30,102 bases of DNA from Selenomonas sp. (lineage in GTDB: Bacteria > Bacillota > Negativicutes > Selenomonadales > Selenomonadaceae). The stretch is from NCBI RefSeq assembly GCF_022771645.1, contig NZ_JALFCU010000039.1, forward strand, positions 1-30,102. The letters run 5' to 3'. Below the pieces are notes generated by a model that ran no database searches, was not told the origin of the DNA, and was given only the letters and a program-made list of their open reading frames with translations. A program made the position numbers and the translations under genes. Positions 6,063 through 14,011 of this stretch are shown piece after piece; position 1 is the stretch's first letter; each line of letters opens with the position of its first letter.

Positions 6063-7230
6063 ACTCCGGCATGATCTTCGCGACCATGACGCGGTCGCCG
6101 CCCTTGTTCTCCAGGATAACGGCCGGCTTGATCGGATTGTGATCCTTGTCGATCGTGATCGTGCCCGTGCCGACCTTCAGGTCTTTCGTCTCAGCGAGCG
6201 CCTTGCAGATCGCTTCCGGATCGTCGCTGCCGGCGCGCTTGATGGCGTCGATCAGCATCTTGCCGGCATCATAGCCGAGCGCTGCGAAGACGTTCGGCGC
6301 ATGGCCGTATTCCTTGTTGAACGCATCGATGAAGCCCTTGACGGAATCGTCTTTGTCGGAGAAATGCGTGCTGAAGTACGTGTTGTTCAGCGCGTCCGCG
6401 CCGGCGATGTCGGCGACTTTCGGATCATCCCAGCCGTCCGTGCCGAGAATCGGGCACGTGATGCCGAGCTCGCGGGCCTGCTTGACGATCTTGCCGACTT
6501 CTTCATAGTAGGCCGGGACGAAGATGACGTCCGCATTCGCCGCCTTGAGCGTCGTCAGCGTCGCCTTGAAATCCGTGTCCTTCGCGACGAACGCCTGCTG
6601 GTCGAGGACCTTGCCGCCCGCGGCCTCGAACTTCTCCTTGAAGACTTTGCCGAGGCTCTTGGAATAATCCGTGCTGTTGTCGACGTAGATGACCGCCGTC
6701 TTCGCTTTCAGCGTCTCCGTCGCGAACTTCGCCATGACAGAGCCCTGCTGCGGGTCGATGAAGCAGGAGCGGAAGATGAACGGCTTCACCTGGCCGTTCT
6801 CGACCGTGACGTCCGGGCTCGTCGCATCCGGCGCGATGACCGGGATCTTGTTGTCCGTCGCGACCTGCGACTCCGCGATGACGTTCGCCGTGACGGCCGG
6901 GCCGACGATGACTTTGACGCCGTCATCGGAGATGAGCTTCGTCGCGGCGTTGACCGCCTCGGACGCCTCGGACTTGTTGTCCGCCGAGACGAGGTTGATC
7001 TTCTTGCCGTTGACGCCGCCCGCGTCGTTGCACTCCTTGATGGCGAGCTTCAGGCCGTCCATCGAGGCGCTGCCGTAGTTCGCGACATTGCCCGTCAGCT
7101 CGAAGTTCGCGCCGATCTTGATCTCGTCGCTCTTCGCCTGATCGCCGCCGCAGCCGGCAAGCACGCCGCCCATGAGCGCGACGCCGAGCGCTGCGCCGAT
7201 GAGTTTCAGGCTTTTCTTCCCAAACACCAT
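6061..7230 (-). CDS. livK: Branched-chain amino acid-binding lipoprotein (LivJ/LivK)
   Basis: 389 residues from the ATG at 7230, chosen because GGAAGGG lies just upstream and because it gives a clean lipoprotein signal: basic MVFGKKSLK, hydrophobic core, lipobox LAGC with the lipidated cysteine at 27. The mature part is a type I periplasmic-binding fold (EIKIGANFELTGNVANYGSA at the first strand, KVIVGPAVTANV, VIFVPAYYEEVG). It binds branched-chain amino acids outside the membrane and delivers them to LivHM. First gene of the operon, directly downstream of the promoter at 7327-7355. Confidence 0.94.
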   Translation of the reverse strand: MVFGKKSLKLIGAALGVALMGGVLAGCGGDQAKSDEIKIGANFELTGNVANYGSASMDGLKLAIKECNDAGGVNGKKINLVSADNKSEASEAVNAATKLISDDGVKVIVGPAVTANVIAESQVATDNKIPVIAPDATSPDVTVENGQVKPFIFRSCFIDPQQGSVMAKFATETLKAKTAVIYVDNSTDYSKSLGKVFKEKFEAAGGKVLDQQAFVAKDTDFKATLTTLKAANADVIFVPAYYEEVGKIVKQARELGITCPILGTDGWDDPKVADIAGADALNNTYFSTHFSDKDDSVKGFIDAFNKEYGHAPNVFAALGYDAGKMLIDAIKRAGSDDPEAICKALAETKDLKVGTGTITIDKDHNPIKPAVILENKGGDRVMVAKIMPE

Positions 7231-7326
7231 TGGATACCCTTCCTTTCTTGCTCGCTGCAAAAAGCAGGAGCGTCATGGCGGACGTACTTGTGCGATTCCT
7301 GCCCGCCGATGAACTTGATGCCACTT

Positions 7327-7355
7327 ATTATAATTGACACCTTTACAAGCGTCAA
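7327..7355 (-). promoter_or_regulatory. liv operon promoter
   Basis: Minus strand TTGACG-N17-TATAAT, one base off consensus. Predicted start near 7320 leaves a 90-nt leader to the livK start, in which I see no convincing riboswitch or leader peptide. Confidence 0.85.
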
Positions 7356-7519
7356 GGTTTTTCCCTCGGTATACATGAAAATTTGCGCATGAATGTTTTT
7401 TTCAAAGGGACAACGCGCCCGAAAAAATCTGTTCGTGGTAAAAATTCACTACTTCCTAGCGTCATTCGTTCGCCCTTGATGCGCGTTTTTTCTGATTGTT
7501 TCCTGAAGAGTGTAACGTT

Positions 7520-7548
7520 TTGCGTTTCCATGGAAAACATGATAAAAT
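7520..7548 (+). promoter_or_regulatory. Promoter of the 7581-9754 gene pair, with palindrome in the spacer
   Basis: TTGCGT-N17-TAAAAT. The spacer contains the 12-bp palindrome TTTCCATGGAAA (7525-7536), a possible operator. Confidence 0.6.
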
Positions 7549-7580
7549 AAAATGGAAAATGCCGAAAGGAAGCGTTGCAC

Positions 7581-8765
7581 ATGGTCCTCCTCTTGACGGC
7601 GGGCATCATGGGCATCGCGCTCTTCCTGCTCGCCCGCCTCGCAAAGCGCGCGGGCATCCGCATTGCAGGCCGGGCGCTCGCGCTCGCCGAATGCTTCGCC
7701 ATCGCGATCGCGCTCGGCATCCCGTTCGTCGCGCCGTTCCTCACGGAAGGCTACTATATGAAGCTCGCGGCGATGACGATCGGCGCCGCCGTCCTCGTCA
7801 CGGCGTACAACGCATACCTCTGCAAGCACGCGCCCGAGGCGGAAGAAAGCGACGCCGACGCGCGCGAGACGCTCGCCGACCGCATGCGCGCCGCCATCGG
7901 CCCCGACCACTTCAAATGGGAACGGCCGAGGAAAGAACCCGTGCCCGAACCGGTCGAAGACGTCGCGCCCGCGCTAGCGGACGAACCGCAGTCAGACGAA
8001 AAACCTGCACCGCCCGCCACGCCCGCGCCCGTCAAAGAGCCGCCAAAGATCGAGCTCCCCGGCCCAGGCCCGGCGCCGGAAACGATGGACGAGCCAGAGG
8101 TTGTCGAAGAAGCGTCCGAGCCAATTTCTATCGAGAACGCCGAGCCCTCTCTTACGGGCGAGCCCCCCTCTCCGAGGGGGGGCGGACCGCGAGAGCGGTG
8201 GGGGGTGTCCCCTGCACGACAGGAGGACAAGCACGCCGAAATTTCCGCGGGTGCGACCAAGAACGAAAAGCCTGCCGAGCTTCCAGAACCCGAAGCTGTC
8301 GACGCAGTTCCAGAGCCCGACCCCTTCGACGCCATCACCGCCGAGATCGCCGAGCTCGCAACGCTCGACGACTTCCTCGACTACGCGGACGCCGCGCAGA
8401 AGCGGGGCGACCTCGCGCGCGCGACGACGGCCTACGCGAACGCCGTCGACCGTTTCGTCGACGATCCATACATCATTTACCTCTACATGGATCTCGGCAA
8501 CCTCTTGAAGCAGCAGGCGCGCTACGCCGACTGCATCAATGTCTACCACGCGGCGCTCTCCATCCCGCAGCTCGCCGAGAACCCCGCCATCGCGCGCGAG
8601 TTCGAGCACGGCATCCGCTTCCTCGGCATCGTGCAGGCCGTCCTGCGGCACCATCACGCCGAGGACACGCCGTTCGGCGACATCCCGGACGCCATCCGCG
8701 CCGAGATCGAAGCGACGGAAGCGGCGCTCGCAAAAAAATCAGCCAGCAAGGGTGAACAGCCCTGA
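7581..8765 (+). CDS. Membrane-anchored protein with proline-rich linker and TPR-like C-terminus
   Basis: 394 residues from the ATG at 7581 (AAAGGAAG eight bases upstream). Residues about 1-80 hold three hydrophobic segments; 85-250 is a Pro/Glu/Ala-rich linker; 255-380 is helical and TPR-like (LDDFLDYADAAQKRGDLARA, then YLYMDLGNLLKQQARYADCI). Part of the linker (about residues 189-230) is encoded by a copy of the dispersed repeat at 8144-8269, which stays in frame and changes composition to Gly/Arg-rich (PPSPRGGGPRERWGV). Function unknown; the layout suggests a membrane scaffold. It is followed after 56 bases by the PRC-barrel gene, likely one operon. Confidence 0.8.
   Translation: MVLLLTAGIMGIALFLLARLAKRAGIRIAGRALALAECFAIAIALGIPFVAPFLTEGYYMKLAAMTIGAAVLVTAYNAYLCKHAPEAEESDADARETLADRMRAAIGPDHFKWERPRKEPVPEPVEDVAPALADEPQSDEKPAPPATPAPVKEPPKIELPGPGPAPETMDEPEVVEEASEPISIENAEPSLTGEPPSPRGGGPRERWGVSPARQEDKHAEISAGATKNEKPAELPEPEAVDAVPEPDPFDAITAEIAELATLDDFLDYADAAQKRGDLARATTAYANAVDRFVDDPYIIYLYMDLGNLLKQQARYADCINVYHAALSIPQLAENPAIAREFEHGIRFLGIVQAVLRHHHAEDTPFGDIPDAIRAEIEATEAALAKKSASKGEQP
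8144..8269 (+). repeat. Dispersed repeat copy A, inserted in frame within a coding sequence
   Basis: Shares with the copies at 18.7-21.0 kb the blocks GTCCCCTG-ACG and CCGCGGGTGCGA followed by ACGAAA, at the same spacing as copy D (27 bases between the first block and the CGCGGG block), and with copy B the segment GGACCGCG-N2-AGCGGTGG. The left part holds a C/G palindrome CCCCTCTCCGAGGGG. Exact limits are uncertain by 10-20 bases. Confidence 0.7.
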
Positions 8766-8821
8766 GCATATATTTCATCTGCCTCAAAAAACTACAAAAA
8801 CATTTCATTGGAGGAATCTGA

Positions 8822-9754
8822 ATGAAGAAAAGTGTAGAAATCCTCGGTCTCCCGATCATCAGCATCACGGAAGGCCGCGAGCTCGGCATGAGCAAGACGC
8901 TGCTCATCGACGCGAAGAACGGCAAGGTCGCCGCCATCACGATCGAAGACGAAGACTGGTACCGCGGCGTCAAGCTCATCCCGTACGAGTCCGTCATCGC
9001 CATCGGCGACGACGCCGTCACGATCACGAACAGCGAGAACATCCTGAAGCTCGACGACGCCGGCGACTACGAGAACCTCCTCGACGAGAACATCCGCGTC
9101 ATCGGCACGAAAGCCATCACGAAGACGGGCTCGATCCAGGGCAAGATCTCCGAGCTCTTCATCGGCGACGACGGCACGATCCAGAAATGCGAGATCACCG
9201 CGCCTGACGGCACGACGAGCGAAGTCATCGCCGACCAGATCTCCATCTTCGGCAAGCAGGTCACGGTCATCGACCCGACGGGCGAAAAAAAAAATGAGCT
9301 GACGCCGGCCGCCGCGCACGCGGAAAAGGCAGCCGCCGCTCCGGCAGCTCCGGCTGCTCCGGCACCAGAAGCGCCGAAGGCGGAAGCCCCGAAGGCGGAG
9401 CCACCGAAGGCAGAAGCTCCAAAGGCGCCGGAAGCGCCGAAAGCCGCTCCTGCCGCCAAGCCGGAACCGCCGAAGGCCGCAGCGCCCGCGCCAAAAGCCG
9501 AGCCGCCGAAACCGGCCGCTCCTGCAAAACCGGCAGCACCCGCCGCGCCGAAGGTCGACCCGAAGCAGGCCGCTGCCGACAAGGCCACGGAAGAGCGCCA
9601 TCGCCGCTTCCTCCTCGGCAAGAAAGCCACGCGCACGATCAAGATGGACAACGGCATCACGATCGTCGAGGCCGGCCAGGACATCACGGAGGAAGTCCTC
9701 CAGAAAGCGAAGCTCGCGAACAAGTTCATCGAACTTTCCATGAACGTGCAGTAA
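8822..9754 (+). CDS. PRC-barrel domain protein with Ala/Pro/Lys/Glu-rich linker
   Basis: 310 residues. Two PRC-barrel-like units (about 5-75, with LLIDAKNGKVAAITIEDEDW; about 80-155, with IQGKISELFIGDDGTIQKCE), then a low-complexity linker of repeated APKAE/PPKAE/APKAP units (about 160-255), then a basic-acidic C-terminal domain (RRFLLGKKATRTIKMDNGI, then EAGQDITEEVLQKAKLANKF). PRC barrels are small beta-barrels that often bind proteins or RNA. GGAGG lies seven bases before the ATG. Linkers in this and the preceding protein are both Pro/Ala-rich. Function not known. Confidence 0.85.
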   Translation: MKKSVEILGLPIISITEGRELGMSKTLLIDAKNGKVAAITIEDEDWYRGVKLIPYESVIAIGDDAVTITNSENILKLDDAGDYENLLDENIRVIGTKAITKTGSIQGKISELFIGDDGTIQKCEITAPDGTTSEVIADQISIFGKQVTVIDPTGEKKNELTPAAAHAEKAAAAPAAPAAPAPEAPKAEAPKAEPPKAEAPKAPEAPKAAPAAKPEPPKAAAPAPKAEPPKPAAPAKPAAPAAPKVDPKQAAADKATEERHRRFLLGKKATRTIKMDNGITIVEAGQDITEEVLQKAKLANKFIELSMNVQ

Positions 9755-9781
9755 GTTGCTCCGCAAAAACTTCACAGCATA

Positions 9782-9819
9782 AAAAAAGACGTAGCTCCCG
9801 CAAGAGTTACGTCTTTTTT
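9782..9819. terminator. Bidirectional terminator between convergent genes
   Basis: Sixteen-bp stem AAAAAAGACGTAGCTC/GAGTTACGTCTTTTTT (one G-T pair) with a 6-nt loop; T tract on each strand. It serves the PRC-barrel gene and the convergent glycosyltransferase gene. Confidence 0.93.
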
Positions 9820-9839
9820 CTATGTGTGCCACACGAGCA

Positions 9840-11147
9840 TCAGTCATCCTTTTTCGCATCCTTCGCGAACGTCGAGCTCGCGTCGGCGTGGGCGACGTAG
9901 TAGGCTTCGTCGTCCGGCAGGTGCTCGGGGTCGAGGTACCACGGAAGATGGCGCACTTGCAGGCGGCCACGCGTGCCGATGGACATGCCGATGGAATAGC
10001 TCGCGCCCGGCGCGTAAAGCGCGAACGTCGTGTCGCACGGGCAGAAATCCACCGCTTCCTCGAGCGGAACCTGCCGATACTGCCGGCCGGTCTGCACGTA
10101 CGCCGCAACATGCGCAGGGAGATCGTCAATGACGATGCCCGTTCCGACTTTGTCCACGAACGGATAGCGCCGCAGGATCTGGTAGAGGCGCGCGACGAGA
10201 CCCGAGGGGCACGCCTCGATGGGCAGCACGTCGGGGTCCGTGTAGACGAACGGCGTGCGGATGTCGAGATAATCAAGGATGCGCGCCCGCCAGAGCGCGC
10301 GGTGGCCGAAATTGCGCGAGAGTGTCAAGAGCCGCACGCGCCCATCCTGGATGACGTCCTGATAGTACGCGAGGAGCGGCGGATACGTCGACGCGTTGTC
10401 GATGAGATAAATATTTTGGTAGCCCGCCGCGAGCAGCCAGTCGACGAGCTGCCGCAGGCACGTGAGGCGGTCGCGGCAATTGATGAAAATCGGGAGCTCG
10501 AACGTCTCGCTGAGCGCCATCTCCGGGATTTCGCGCGGCGCAGGGTCGAGGAGCCCGTCCGCCCACGCATGCGCGGCCAGCGCGGCGTCGGCCGCCTCGT
10601 CCCCCGTCTGCAACTGCGGCCCAAGCGTCAGCGCGAGATTGTGCGCCGCTGCACGCCCTGCACGCGCATCCCGTACCGCCCGGGCATACGCCGTCTGCGC
10701 CTCCTGCGCGCGTCCGAGGCGGAAGAGCGCATTGCCATGATAAACGTCGTACTCCGCATCCTCGATCCCCGTCTCGCGCAAGCGCTCGAACTGCCGCACC
10801 GCCTCCGCGAAATCGCCCAGCCGGTACGCCGCGATGCCCGCCCATTTCGCCGCGTCGAGCCACGGGCTCCGATGGCAGGCCACGCTGATGCGTTCATACG
10901 CCGCCTCATATTCGAGCGCACGCGCCGCGTCCCCCGCCGCGAGCGCCGCACGGCACGCATAGAGCAAGACATCCATCGACGCCAGCGGCGTCTCCTCCCA
11001 GTTCTGCCCCCCCGTAATGAGCAAATGCTCGTGCTCACGGAGCAAAAACGCTGCCATGCCGCGCGCATCGCACGCCTCCTTCGCCCGGGCAAACGCCGCC
11101 CATTCCGTGCGCCACAAATCTTTTGCAACAATCTTGCCTTCCGCCAT
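9840..11147 (-). CDS. TPR-containing family 2-like glycosyltransferase
   Basis: 435 residues from the ATG at 11147, which has AGGAGG upstream; the open frame continues to 11420 only because it runs into the neighbouring pseudogene. Residues about 50-200 form TPR-like helical pairs (WAGIAAYRLGDFAEAVRQFE, YHGNALFRLGRAQEAQTAYA). A GT-A domain follows from about 218: PIFINCRDRLTCLRQLVDWL, then NIYLIDNASTYPPLLAYY, and the acidic metal site YTDPDVLP at 302-309. This matches glycosyltransferases that act on surface polysaccharide or protein; donor and acceptor are unknown. Cytoplasmic, no membrane segment. Confidence 0.85.
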   Translation of the reverse strand: MAEGKIVAKDLWRTEWAAFARAKEACDARGMAAFLLREHEHLLITGGQNWEETPLASMDVLLYACRAALAAGDAARALEYEAAYERISVACHRSPWLDAAKWAGIAAYRLGDFAEAVRQFERLRETGIEDAEYDVYHGNALFRLGRAQEAQTAYARAVRDARAGRAAAHNLALTLGPQLQTGDEAADAALAAHAWADGLLDPAPREIPEMALSETFELPIFINCRDRLTCLRQLVDWLLAAGYQNIYLIDNASTYPPLLAYYQDVIQDGRVRLLTLSRNFGHRALWRARILDYLDIRTPFVYTDPDVLPIEACPSGLVARLYQILRRYPFVDKVGTGIVIDDLPAHVAAYVQTGRQYRQVPLEEAVDFCPCDTTFALYAPGASYSIGMSIGTRGRLQVRHLPWYLDPEHLPDDEAYYVAHADASSTFAKDAKKDD

Positions 11148-11170
11148 GCCACGGCCTCCTTTTCCTATGC

Positions 11171-11553
11171 TCAGAGCCGCTCGAAATCCTTTCCCGACGG
11201 CAGCGCATCTTTCAGCATTTCCGGCAGCTCGCGTGTCAGCCGGTACGCGCTCACGCCCATCGGCTTCGTCATGTCGCGCAGGGAATATTCCGCGACGACA
11301 AGCACGTTCCGATTCTGATTTGACCTTGTCGAGCAATGCGATGATATGCCCCCATGGCAATTTTGCAAAAACCTTTTGCAAAATCTCCTCTTCCGGAATC
11401 TCTCTGGCAAATTTTTTCATGTAACGCAGATTCCGCCCGGAAAAGCCTTTGATGTGTGGAAAACTGCTTTGGATTTCTTTGGAAAGCCGATTCGATGAAC
11501 GCCATCTGCTCCTTGTCCAAGAGCGCGCCCTCTGCTGTGTCTTTCATATCCAT
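11171..11553 (-). pseudogene. Broken DUF1016 (YhcG-type PD-(D/E)XK nuclease) gene, frameshifted and internally deleted
   Basis: Three frames carry consecutive parts of one family. The start (MDMKDTAEGALLDKEQMAFI) is in one frame; GFSGRNLRYMKKFAREIPEE and LPWGHIIALLDKVKS, the DUF1016 N-terminal domain, in a second; and EYSLRDMTKPMGVSAYRLTR with ELPEMLKDALPS, the very C-terminus, in a third, ending at 11171. The nuclease core of the family (normally about 150-200 residues between the last two parts) is missing. The gene is therefore a remnant. It lies between an AAA/DUF4143 gene and the glycosyltransferase. Confidence 0.8.
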
Positions 11554-11572
11554 TCTTCCTCGTCAGCTCCTG

Positions 11573-11674
11573 TCACGCCTGCTCGTCGCGCAGCGCCTTG
11601 TAGAGCAGCGCGTCGAAGAGCGCGGCATCCGCCAGCGAGGGCTCGTGCTGCATCCACGCGGTGAAGCTTTCCAT
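11573..11674 (-). CDS. 33-codon ORF of unknown function
   Basis: ATG at 11674 preceded by GGGGGTAGG; the peptide runs MESFTAWMQHEPSLADAALF and ends ALLYKALRDEQA. It sits between the ATPase stop and the DUF1016 remnant and may be the surviving piece of a larger gene. Not recognised. Confidence 0.35.
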   Translation of the reverse strand: MESFTAWMQHEPSLADAALFDALLYKALRDEQA

Positions 11675-11716
11675 TTTTGTCCTACCCCCTTATTCGCCGC
11701 CCGCGCCCGTTTTCCT

Positions 11717-13039
11717 CTAAAAAATATAGTGCACGTCCATCTCGGGTGAAAGGAATTCCGTCCGCCCGGCGAGGTAGAGCGGCAGGTTCGTGAACGCGCC
11801 GTCTTGCTTGTAATTCCGCGCCGAGTAGCGGAATGCGGCTCGTGGCTGATACTTTTCGAGATAACGGCGAAAACTCGCTGCTTGCCGCATCGTGCCGGCC
11901 TTCACTTCGACCGGCACGACCTCACCGTGCCATTGCAACAGGAAATCGATCTCGTGCTGCGCATCGGGCGCGTAGTAATGCGGCGCGGCGGGGAGCTCGC
12001 CGAGGAACTGCTGGAGCACGAAGTTTTCCGTCATCGCGCCCTTGAACGGGAACGCCTTGTCGAAGAGGATCGCTTCGTTTTCCACTTCGCCCATCGCATT
12101 CAGGAGCCCGGTGTCGAGGAAGAAGAGCTTGAAATGACTTTGCATCTCGTACGCTTTCAGCGGATAGCCCGGCTGCGCGACGTTGTAGATGCGATGGAGG
12201 ATGCCGGCCGAGACGAGCCACTCGACGGCTTCCTCGAATTCGCGCGCGCGTGCGCCCTGCTTCACGAGGCGGTATGTGAATTTTTCGTTTTCCCGTGACA
12301 GCTGCGGGATGATGCTGCGGTAGACCATGAGGATGCGTGCCGCATTCACGCGGCCGTTGTGCTTCGTGAAGTCGTTCTCGTACAGGGCGAGGATCGCGCG
12401 CTGGAGCTCGCGCACGCGGCGCGGGTCGTGCTCGTCCGCCCATGCGGCGACGCACTCCGGCATACCTCCGATGATGAGATACGTCCGGTACGCCTCCATG
12501 AGCCGCTCGTGGAACGCATCGGGAATCGCGACGCCCGGCCGGAGCGATGCGAAGAGCGCGGCGAGCGTTTCGTTCGTCGCCGTGAGAAATTCCGCGAACG
12601 TCATCGGGTAAATCGACAGCAAATCGACCTGTCCGACGGGATACGAATGCGGCGTGGCGAGATACGTTCCGAGCAGGCTGCCCGCCGCGATGACGTGCTG
12701 CTCCGGCATCTGTTCGCGGAAATATTTCAAGGCGTTCAGCGCGTCCGGACACTCCTGCACCTCGTCGAACAGCAGAAGCGTCCTGCCCGCGCGGATCGGT
12801 TCGCCGGAGAGAAGCGACAAGAGCTCGACGAGTCGCGCCGGGTTCTTCGTCTGCGCGAACATCCCCTTCAGATCGTCCGCTTCGTCAAAGTTGCAATACA
12901 CGACGTTCTCGTAGCAGCGCCGCCCGAATTCGCGCATGAGCCACGTCTTCCCGACCTGCCGCGCTCCGCGCAGCACGAGCGGTTTCCGATCCTTCCGCTC
13001 TTTCCACGCTGCAAGCTCCGCCATCGTGCTCCGTTCCAT
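11717..13039 (-). CDS. AAA ATPase with C-terminal DUF4143 domain
   Basis: 440 residues from the ATG at 13039 (AGGGGGCGG upstream). Walker A GARQVGKT at 25-32, Walker B TLLLFDEVQECP at about 88-99, sensor-like VIAAGSLLG, then the DUF4143 part with HEIDFLLQWHGEVVPVEVKA near residue 375-395, which has the D...EVK pattern of a restriction-endonuclease-like fold. Members are common accessory genes of unknown role. AT-rich tandem repeats (13085-13150) lie directly upstream and there is no similar promoter region elsewhere in the window. Confidence 0.9.
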   Translation of the reverse strand: MERSTMAELAAWKERKDRKPLVLRGARQVGKTWLMREFGRRCYENVVYCNFDEADDLKGMFAQTKNPARLVELLSLLSGEPIRAGRTLLLFDEVQECPDALNALKYFREQMPEQHVIAAGSLLGTYLATPHSYPVGQVDLLSIYPMTFAEFLTATNETLAALFASLRPGVAIPDAFHERLMEAYRTYLIIGGMPECVAAWADEHDPRRVRELQRAILALYENDFTKHNGRVNAARILMVYRSIIPQLSRENEKFTYRLVKQGARAREFEEAVEWLVSAGILHRIYNVAQPGYPLKAYEMQSHFKLFFLDTGLLNAMGEVENEAILFDKAFPFKGAMTENFVLQQFLGELPAAPHYYAPDAQHEIDFLLQWHGEVVPVEVKAGTMRQAASFRRYLEKYQPRAAFRYSARNYKQDGAFTNLPLYLAGRTEFLSPEMDVHYIF

Positions 13040-13084
13040 CCGACCGCCCCCTAGAAAAACGATACCATGCACATAACTCGTTTG

Positions 13085-13150
13085 ATTTTTACCTTTATTT
13101 TACACATTTTACCTTCGATTTTCTACCCTGATTTACACATTTCCCGGCTC
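13085..13150. repeat. Two imperfect 33-bp AT-rich tandem repeats upstream of the ATPase gene
   Basis: The pattern ATTTT-TACC-N-ATTT-ACACATTT occurs at 13085-13117 and again at 13118-13150, so TTTACACATTT recurs 33 bases apart (13099 and 13132), about three helical turns. Very low GC compared with the surroundings. It may be a regulator binding site or contain the ATPase promoter. Confidence 0.6.
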
Positions 13151-13242
13151 CAAAGCAGACGATGATTTCACATTTCATGACATCAAATCTCCGATGAAGA
13201 TGCCTCCCGCAAAACAAGAGACCGATTGTCTTTTCGGGTCAG

Positions 13243-13272
13243 AAAAAAACTGCCATGCATTCTGCATAGCAG
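13243..13272 (-). terminator. Terminator of the 13315-13719 gene
   Basis: Minus strand CTGCTATGCA-GAA-TGCATGGCAG followed by TTTTTTT; ten-bp stem with one mismatch or wobble. Confidence 0.9.
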
Positions 13273-13314
13273 CTTCGACATCATCTCATCTGCGATTTTC
13301 GCGACCGTCACTTG

Positions 13315-13719
13315 TCACGGCCGCAGGTTCATCGCGCGGAACGCGCGGGTGCGGACGCGCTCGACGAAATTGCGCGGGCGCAGGATGTTCCTCACGGCCT
13401 TGCGGAGTTTTGCGTATTCGTTGAGTTCGTCATTCACGCGGTACGTGCGGAAGAACGTCGTGAGGCCAATCTCATGGAGCGTCTTGCCCGCGCCGTCTTT
13501 TTTGAGCCAGGCGACTTCGTTCTTCGCGCCGCCGTCCGCATCCGCGCTCTCGGGGAACGCGTCCATCGCGTCCTCGAGCTCGAGCTCGGCGAGCAGCTTG
13601 TCCGTGTGCTCGACGAGCAGCACGTAGCTTGCGAGATTCGCGCGCCAGCTCGCGGGCCGGCGGCGGATCACCTTTTCCACGCCTTCTTTTGCGAGAGCTT
13701 TCCGTTGTTCGCTGTCCAT
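13315..13719 (-). CDS. Hypothetical protein, 134 aa
   Basis: Start ATG at 13719 with GGAGG eight bases upstream; an open frame back to 13860 crosses the tRNA and its terminator and is not used. The protein is charged and helical (MDSEQRKALAKEGVEKVIRR at the start, basic C-terminus RPRNFVERVRTRAFRAMNLR), with no membrane segment and no motif I recognise. Ends with its own terminator, so it is a single-gene unit or is reached by read-through from tRNA-Val. Confidence 0.7.
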   Translation of the reverse strand: MDSEQRKALAKEGVEKVIRRRPASWRANLASYVLLVEHTDKLLAELELEDAMDAFPESADADGGAKNEVAWLKKDGAGKTLHEIGLTTFFRTYRVNDELNEYAKLRKAVRNILRPRNFVERVRTRAFRAMNLRP

Positions 13720-13773
13720 GATAAACGCCTCCGCTTTGCTGTTTTTTCTATGATGCAAAGGAATGTTTGGAAA

Positions 13774-13803
13774 CAAAAAAGGCCTTGCTGAATAGCAAGA
13801 CCT
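13774..13803 (-). terminator. Terminator of tRNA-Val
   Basis: Minus strand AGGTCTTGC-TATTCA-GCAAGGCCT followed by TTTTTTG, 13 bases after the tRNA 3' end. Confidence 0.92.
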
Positions 13804-13815
13804 ACGATGTCTAAA

Positions 13816-13892
13816 TGGTGGGGTTAACAAGATTCGAACTTGTGACCTCCTCGATGTCAACGAGACACTCTAACCAACTGAGCTATAACCCC
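13816..13892 (-). tRNA. tRNA-Val (GAC anticodon)
   Basis: 77 nt with encoded CCA. Acceptor GGGGTTA/TAACCCC, anticodon stem TCTCG/CGAGG around the loop TTGACAT (anticodon GAC, codon GTC), T arm ACAAG-TTCGAAT-CTTGT. Confidence 0.95.
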
Positions 13893-13942
13893 ATATGTGT
13901 TTGTCGGCGCTCCGTCGCGCCGTTGTCTTAACGACAAGACAT

Positions 13943-13971
13943 ATTATAGCAAGGTGGATTGGGGTTGTCAA
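13943..13971 (-). promoter_or_regulatory. Perfect consensus promoter of tRNA-Val
   Basis: Minus strand TTGACA-N17-TATAAT; start near 13936, about 44 nt before the tRNA. Confidence 0.92.
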
Positions 13972-14011
13972 CAAGTTTTTTCGAAAAACAGAAAGTTTTT
14001 TCGAGCGTGGC

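Noticed and set aside
7231..7320. Amino acid riboswitch or leader peptide before livK
   Set aside because: I could not find a convincing terminator/antiterminator pair or a run of Leu/Ile/Val codons in the 90-nt leader.
2610..7392. Long plus-strand frames opposite the liv operon
   Set aside because: Arg/Asp/Glu/Ala-rich shadows of high-GC codons; the minus strand encodes clear LivFGMHK proteins.
13315..13860. 181-codon version of the 13315 gene
   Set aside because: The extra N-terminus overlaps tRNA-Val and its terminator; the ATG at 13719 has GGAGG.
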